From positions 5,265,246 to 5,329,245 of the forward strand of contig NC_087081.1 of assembly GCF_026151205.1 (NCBI RefSeq): a stretch of DNA of 64,000 nucleotides, read 5' to 3'. Position numbers and translations under genes: made by a program. The notes beneath the pieces are model-generated. The model did no database searches, was not told the origin of the DNA, and saw only the letters and a list, made by a program, of their open reading frames with translations. This document shows positions 37,901 through 46,900 of this stretch, piece by piece (the stretch's first letter is position 1; each line of letters starts with the position of its first letter). Origin of the DNA: Bolinopsis microptera. Lineage: Eukaryota; Ctenophora; Tentaculata; Lobata; Bolinopsidae.

Positions 37901-40900
37901 CGTTAGATAACGATAAAAGGGTTACAACAGATAGACCGGTGACTACTACGGTAAATGAGCCTAAACGACACGGACTAGAGGACACATCTGAAGCAGAAGG
38001 TAGGGACATTTCCAATTTTATAGCACTTAATTTTACACCATTTGAAGTGTCTCATTTAATTGTCGGTCCTTTGATTCACTTTAAAATGCACCAATCTGGG
38101 GTATCATATAAGTGATAATGTCCATAGGATTAATTAACCCCTTCAAAAAGGTAGATTTCGTTCTCCTAGAATCTACAAAACTGACCCGTTTCACCCCCAG
38201 GTACAATGCAAACGAGCAGCATTGTTATCAAGAACATGGCCACCTCAACCCACCCTCCTGCTGGACATTCTTTAAAGAACAGTAGTGGTAAGGTCATGTG
38301 TGTTGGTAGTCGGGGTACCTCTCCTGCTGCTAAAGAAGTGAGTTTCATTAACTTATAGTAAATTATCATTCATTTGAGTGATCATTAAATCAGTCATTTT
38401 ATGATATTTATTCAATTTTTAATGATTAGTTAGCTTTAATTTGTTTAGTTTAAAAAATGTTAGCACACTTTTTGTCTCCTTTGGAACGAGGTGTAGAATC
38501 CACAATTAGAAGAACAACATTTTCTAATGCGAGTATCCATTCTCTCCAGACAGCCATAGCCAGACCTTTCACCAGCAGTCCTGTCCGCAAGAAACCACGC
38601 AACGAGTTTGATGTGTTTGAGTTTGATTCAGAAGCAGCGGAACACGAGGATAAGTGGAAGTGTTCCTCCGATCACTACAACGTTTTAAAGGTGAGTCATG
38701 TTAGGAATTTAAGGAATTTTGGTTTCTCCAAAACCTACTGTTTTTACTGGTATCGTGTGGAATGCTAGCAGAACAATAAACACAACCATTAGTTTATTAC
38801 TAACCTCATGTACCACCCAGTAATAGTCATGGCCCTGAATGTCCAGGTCCCCATGAACTTTGGTCGTCACCACCTCTCCTCCCCCACCCACAACAACCTC
38901 ACCCTCAACCTCAACAACAACAGAAAGTCACGTGCTAACTCTCTCATACTCTCCTTTAACAGTCCTGTGATAGAACGTCTTGTAGCTACCCTGGAGATTA
39001 CCAGCCTGGATATGGCTGACTTCCAGGAGGGTTCTGTGGAATGTTTTGTGGATTGTCTCTACACGGGAGATATCGAGAAGATGGATAAGGGGACTTTTAG
39101 AGAGGTTAATAAGATGGCGAAAGTGTTTGATGTGGCCTGGTTGACAGGGAGGTGTTCGGGGTACTTCAAGAATCTGGTTGATGGAATGACCGGCAGCTAT
39201 GAAGATATGTTGTATCTGTTCCAGGAGGCAAGCTATGTCTGCATAATTCTCAAAGAACGTGGCATGATAAACCTTACCCTTGCAAAGATAGGATCTAATA
39301 CCGGGTGTAAGACTCTTTTCCTCCGTAAGTTTCTGGAAGATATAACGGACGTTTCCACTAGACAGTTGGACCTTGTTGTGGAGCTGGCTAGGAGAGATCT
39401 TGGTATTGTGGTTCAGTCACTGACTGGGAAGCTGAAAACTCATCTAGCTGAGCAGGGTGCGGTTATGTCGGACATTTTCCGGCATTTCTTGGATACTTCA
39501 GATTTGAGGATTTGCCGGACTTATCATAAGGCAGCTTTTGACGAACTATTTGATGTTCTAGAAGGATGCTCTGTTGATGATCTCAGGTGGGTTCTTGCTC
39601 TGCACAGAAAGTCTATTGAAGAGGTTCCTAAAGATCCCACCCAGTCAGGTGAGCTTCAACTAAAACCAGTGGCAAAAAAATATCCAGCTTTCATAAAAAT
39701 GAAAGTTCCCAATATCATTAACAGGATCGATTTTACAATTAAATTTGAAGATTTCATTTTAAAAGTCGTAGCAGACGAAGAAGTTACAAACGTATTCATT
39801 TTTGCTGAGGCAGTCTGGAGGTATGTGGATTTGAATCAATCAAAACATCCACCGGTTTCCCAGTGGTTAAAAGATCGTTTCATAGCTGAAATAGGAAAAA
39901 GAAGATGGAAGATTAAGTATGTTGCTTCCCTCGGCGTAACAAACTTTTATCAACGTGAAGGGCATCTCAAAAGGTTACTTAGTGATTTATTTTACGATCT
40001 TGGAATGATTGGCAAGGCTAATGATTTAGGTTGTTCTTTCTTGTCAAACGGTGTCAATTTCTCATGCCTACGTGGTAGAATTCCTAGAGAGCTTAGTGTA
40101 TCATTTGTACATGGAGTTAAAGATTGCAAAAAGAAGGGGAAATGTGGCTTAATGCTAAAGATAAATCCAAAAATCGCCGAGGAGTCGATTGTCAATATAA
40201 CCCAGAATATTGAACTTTGTACTGACAATAGTATGTATCCTGCAGACTTGCATGTTCACAAATCCACTGTAGCGGACTTCGAAAACGGACATATTCATCT
40301 GTTGTTCGGTGATGGGAAGAATATCTATCCTTTATATCCAGAGCTTAAACAGCGGTATATTCAATGGACATTTTTAATACGATAAGTTTTCAATGTTATT
40401 TGTGGATAGTTCATGGTTCCCATGGTTAAACTTCATTATTTTATCATTATTAAAAATATTATGTATACTAGATTTAACAGCTTGAATTAATATAATTATT
40501 ATTACATACTTTAGTGTGTTCAAACTTTGTTTTCCCTGTAACATCTATATAATTATTAATTTTCACTGATGTCGGAAATATTTTCACCATTTCAAATTGT
40601 GCTATAAGTCGGTAGAAAGTTAAAGTTAACAATAATCATAAAGTTCTTGTTATGATTTCTCCCACACGATAGATTTTCAGAGCATCGAAGAGCAGTCAAC
40701 AGGCCTTTAACCTATCTTACTATATATGAAGCGAGACGATATATATGGGGGTTCCGTACCATTTTACTGACACCACAGCATCAACTTTAACGCGACTTTC
40801 CGCAAAAACCGTAAACGATATACAACTGAAACTTTTTTGACTGGGTCAAATGCTTTAATGGCCTCCAAATCAGCATGAAAAAATAAAAAATGGACCTAGA

Positions 40901-43900
40901 AATAGGAGATTTAGATACCAAAATATGGATTATGGACCCCCAAGTGGTGTCAAAACCGCGAATTAAATAGGTAATAATTATTTTAGTCTCATGAGTCTTG
41001 ACACCATTTTAGGGTTATACGGGTTCCTGCTAGTCCTGACAATGCGTTGGCTGCTCATTATTTTGAATTTCACAATAACTTAGATGCAGACATTTATTTC
41101 AATATTTTAGAAATTAACTTGTATAGCACCGTTAAACGAAAAGTGATAGAAGCGTACTACATTAATTTATTTAAACCTAGTATCAATAATGAAGAAGAGT
41201 GCGAGAAGCTTAAGGGATTTCTTTTACAACATATTCAGAGATAAATTTAAACAATTAGCACTCGACCCTTATGTTCGGTAGATATATGTGCTTGGACAGA
41301 GTACAGTGTAAAATACATCACAATTTTATGTAATATAGAATACCATTCGATGTAACCTGTATTCAGTGTGTGTAATTTTAATTTAGCATTTTAACTAGTA
41401 TCTAGAACCATTTATAATTGTATACTATCATTTGTACCAATTTTAGCCTGAAGATGGCGTTGACGCCGAAAATTTGCATACATTCCTAACTTCTTGTTTT
41501 ATTTGTTCTTGTCTCTTTCAAACGGATATTATCCAACTATCAGTATTTCAAATATGAGACTCATAAACAGCGAACTACTCCATCATTTGAGATTTCTCCC
41601 ACAATTCACTAATTCCCTTAGATATCATTATCGACATGATATTTTAACTGATAACATCTCCCCAGCAGCGCGAGAAGAAGTACAAGAAGAAGTCAGAAGA
41701 TGAGAGTAGCAGGACCTCCAGTTCCTCCAGCGTCTCTCTCAAGTTGTCCAGTTCTACCAAACCATCCTGGGTTGTAGTAGAGGTAAAAAGAATCCCTTTA
41801 CTTGATAACGTCCCGTGTAGTCAAAGTGAACTAAATTGGGCCATGAAAACTGAAAGCAGACAATTTCGTGATTTTGAATCAAAAATGCTGTACAGTGTAC
41901 ATATTACGTTATTTAATGAAGAATACCATACAACTGTTTAAAAAATACTGAATCATTTCAGGCATTGAAAAACAAGAAATATGAGAAGATAGATGTAAAT
42001 TCCTGGCTCACCGAAAGAGAACAAGACCAACGAGCGCATAAACTTGAACAACGTGGCCAAGAAAGCGAGACTCCTCACACTGTCTCCGAGCAGACAGGGT
42101 TTCCTTACAACTCCAAGTCAGGGGAAGGTGCTATACATATTACTGGACCGATACTGACCGGACCACCAGAGCAGTACAGACTCTTTGCTGCTCAACCTGG
42201 TAACCCTGGTAACCCTGGTAACCGTGCTTCTCAGCCGGACCATAAGTACCCTCGTGAAGCTCCTGGTGATATCGAGCCAATTCCCAAGCAAACTTCAAGA
42301 GATTTCCTCCTCGGTGAATTTGACGCTGCTCTTAAGAAAATGGAACGAGCGAAAGTACCGGAATCTCTAACAATCAAGGATGAAGATGAAGAGGATAAGG
42401 AAGATCCCCGACCAATGGTTATCTCTCCGACTCTTCTAACTTCCAACAAGATCATGGAGAGATCAATTCCAAAACCACCTCCATCAAAACCCATCATCCT
42501 CTCCAGAGCAAGTCTCACCAGTAAGGTAGAAGAGAAGGTGTCTCAGCAGGTGAAGATATCACAACATTCCACCCCTGATAAACTATTCCCAGGAGTGGGA
42601 AATGCTGTTACTATTTACCGCTCTAAGAGAGTCAAGCATGTTGACAAAGGTCCGGTTGGAGGCGGAAAGGTTTTTGTTTCCAGTGGCCTCGAGACAGTTC
42701 AACCTGCGAAACCTAAACTTAGAGTGACCGAAACAGCTTCTAGAGTTTTCCATTCTGTTGAGAATTCCAGAAATGTTACAGCTCAGGTTCGGTCAACCGT
42801 TGATATTCAGGCTCGGTCAACAGTTGATGACCACTTGGACGAAATCTTTCCTCCGGAGTATAATGCTGGCAAAAAAGTTTCAGAAGCCAAAAAAAAGTAC
42901 AAAATGTCAGGATCATTAAGAGAGTTACAACCTAAAGCAATGAGCAACGCTCCCCCTAAAGCACCTTCTCCTGTGAAAGAGCTCTTGAAGGATTTCATCA
43001 AAGAACGAGAAATAAAGAAAACCCTGTTCTTTGACGTGAATGCGTGGAAGTCTAAAGTTAATGATCCCCATAAACCCACTCCGATACCCGACCAAGAGTG
43101 TAATAAACAAAACAAGAAAATTATCGAATCCTTCAGCTCATACGATCCACCCAGACTCCCAGGTCAACATTCCAAACCTTTATCCTTCACTGAAAGTTTA
43201 AAATCAGTTGACAACTACCAGCTACCCGCTCATCTTCCTCAAAACTCCAACCAGCACAGTTTATTAGCTGAACTTAACTCTAACGTAAGTCCAGAACCAG
43301 GGCACAAACCCACTATCACCATCCTTCAGGCTGGATACCAGGCATCTCCTGGCAAAGTGTCCTTACAGGAGACCGGCAGTATTCTGTCCACTTCCATGGA
43401 ACTTTGTGAGACTTATCCTGAATCTACAGCTCCGAGAATCAGCCATGTTTCATCACCGAGTGTCAGTCAAGTCAGTCCAAGTATCAGCCACGTGACCTCC
43501 AGTATCAGTCACGTGACTCCTTCTATCAGTCACGTGACATCTAACATGAACATGAGTCACGTTTCATCATCCAGTTTTAGCCACGAGAGTACCATCATGG
43601 CGCCTCCTTTGTTTTCCCTCGCTAGATCCGTATCCAGCAGTGATAGTCAGATAAGTTTATTCAGTAAGACGAATCTTGGATCTACAGTTTTTCCTAAAAC
43701 AGAAGACAATTCTCAAACCAGCACTTCTTCCCCATCAAGTGTATCAAATCACTGCATACGATTACCTGACAAAAACATTTGTTCAAAACATTGCCTCAAC
43801 GAGTTCCTAAACTTCCAATATAACAACCTCAAAATCAAATCTGAGATTATTGACCCAGCACCTACTGTTACCATTGTAAAAGTGGAGCCAGGTGAAGCAG

Positions 43901-46900
43901 TGGTCAAAAAGGAGAGTCCTTCTAGTATCAGGTCTAAACGCAAATCAGCTATCATTGCCTCGCAAAACTTGGTCGAGAAAGTTTACAAGGTCAGTTTTCA
44001 GTTTTGTAGATCTTTTAGACTTCTTACAATCAAACTCTCGTTCAAGAGTCGCCAACAGCCAAATTAAGCTCACTTGTTTAAAACATATCTGAATCCAGTA
44101 CATTTTTTTTCATGAAATTCTCACTTTCTCATAAACTTTACTACTTCAGGATGAAGACCTGGACCAGGATCCGGTAGAACGGAAGAACAAGAGGAAGTGT
44201 GACAGACCAACTATCATACAGTCCCCCGCTAAAACGCACACCTTCAAACAGAGCCCAACCAAAACTCCCATAAGAATGGTAATGATTGTAAATTTCACTA
44301 AATTAGTTTCACTGATTTGTTTTCGGTCGAGGGTAGATTATTGAGTGTGCAATTTGCATGATAAAATATTCAATTGATAAAACAGGAACGCTCATTCTTT
44401 ATTTCATAGAAAAAGTGTTGCTATTTTAGAAGTTTTATGATTTCTTATCTTTCTTTCAATTTCAGAGGTCAGTTCAGAGCAGCGCGGTTAAGTTAAGACT
44501 ACAGATCAGACAGGCCAATAATAGGACATATATCAGGTAAACTTAAACTTTAAACTAGGTTTTAAAAATCCTATTTCGCTTTAGAATATTCCTCGTCCAT
44601 TTAGGCGGGTGAGACTGGTGCTGTGGTTTTAAACTCAGTAGGGCCATCATATTAGGGCCATTCTTTTACCGTTCTGAAGACAATTTTGCAGTAAAGAAAA
44701 TACACTTAGCTGAGGATGTCAAACGTTTTCGTTCGAGAGATGATGATCTTAAAACTTAACCGTTTTAGATAAGCAAAAATAGCCCAAAAATAGACCTTAA
44801 TTTAGTGTCTTTATTTACTTATCTTCAGATGCAAACGAAAAGAGCGAGACCCTAGCGAGAAAACCTTCCCAGTTTTCATCGTCGCCACAGAAGACGGAAT
44901 CTATGTCGAAACGGATGATGCAGACGGTAAGCATACCCAATTTCAAACACAAGGAAATGTTTTAATATATTGTATATAAAGCACAAGATATCAGCTTTGA
45001 ATGAGCAGATGATGAGTCGCGCAGGGGTACTTAAACCAGTGGGACATGTGCCACTGGCTATATTATCAGATTGAGACCCTGGGGGTTTCTCTGTATATTG
45101 TATAACGCGCTAACTGATGCTCTTTTCGAACACAAGGAAATATTTATAATCCTATCGTGAGGAGTACTTTATATTGAAACTATTATTCACATCCGACAGA
45201 CGCGTGGACGATTATCAGCACTCTGCTACAGAGGATACGAAATGCTAAACACCAATCTGTATTACATGGCCTCGCTATGTGGACACTCGGTATGAGGAAC
45301 ATACCATTCTATTTATAATAGAATGATTTATTTGTTAATTATTAACTAAATTAGTTCGATGTTTCGTTCAGTTCATGATGATGATACATTTTCTATGTAT
45401 ACTATGTATTGAAAGTAACAAAAAAGGACCCTGATTTAATTACCAACCCCTTCCCCCGTCCCTGATCTCACTGTCCTTAAGCTCACTGTCCCTAACCTAA
45501 CTCTCTCCTCAGCACACGACTCAGTGGTCCACATAATAGAACAACTACCAAACACCCACCGACTAGAGGAGTATAGTTTCCATTTCCCTGAACACGGCCC
45601 CCAGCGCTCCCACATGAGCCGGGTCCTGCCGGTACCTCCTGGAGGCTGTGCTAGAACACTTCCTGTCGTCAGGTTCGTCTTTAGTTTGTCTTTAGTTTGT
45701 CTTCGGTTTGTCTTTAGTTTGTCTTTAGTTTGTCTTCAGTTTGTCTTTAGTTCGTCTTCGCATTTTACGTGATTAATTTTGGCGGATTTTAACCCCCCTG
45801 AATTGTACATATATATTTTCGCATCACAAACAAATGAATCCTAATTCTCATTTCAGGAAGTCTTACATCGATCAGTTCTCTTTTTTAAACCATCCCAATC
45901 GTAACATAAAACCGCCGAGTATTGATGACAATAAACTAGCTGTTGCTATGGGAGACAGTGTTAATCTTTATAGCAGGTTTGTTATTCGTTAATTAAATAG
46001 TTGCAAGATTTTCTTGCTCGACTGTTTTGTTAATTTTGTGTTATTGAGAAAGTTACAGTAACTGTCGAGGTAATTGTCGTTTTAAAAGTGAAGCTGCACA
46101 TTGATTGACATAAAAGCAGTGTAAAGGCGTACATAAATACGTACTTTATATCGGGTAGGACACGTACTTTATATCGGGTAGGACACGTACTTTATATCGG
46201 GTAGGGCACGTACTTTATATATCGGGTAGGGCACGTATTTTATATTGGGTAGGGCACGTACTTTATATCGGGTAGGGCAAGTACTTTATATCGGGTAGGG
46301 CACGTACTCTATATCGGGTAGGGCACGTACTTTATATCGGATAGGGCACGTACTTTATATCGGGTAGGGCACGTACTTTATATCGGGTAGGGCACGTACT
46401 TTATATCGGGTAGGGCACGTACTTTATATCGGGTAGGGCACGTATTTTATAATATCGGGTAGGGCACGTACTTTATATCGGGTAGGGCACGTACTTTATA
46501 TCGGGTAGGGTACGTACTTTATATCGGGTAGGGCACGTACTTTATATCGGGTAGGGCACGTACTTTATATCGGGTAGGGCACGTACTTTATATTGGGTAG
46601 GGCACGTACTTTATATCGGGTAGGGCACGTACTTTATATCGGGTAGGGCACGTACTTTATATCGGATAGGGCACGTACTTTATATCGGGTAGGGCACGTA
46701 TTTTATGTCGGGTAGGGTACGTACTCTATATCGGGTAGGGCACGTACTTTATATCGGGTAGGGCACGTACTTTATATCGGGTAGGGTACGTACTTCTCAT
46801 CTCACCTCCCACTCTAACCAGGAGGACGACCTCTCTAGGGGACCTGCCCATGGCTATGAGGTACCGCCACATAATGAGGACTGTCAAGGAGGTGCTCTGT

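Noticed and set aside
46130-46795. Regular 23 bp repeat resembling a regulatory iteron array
   Set aside because: Tandem without spacers, inside an intron of a traced gene; an ordinary minisatellite explains it.
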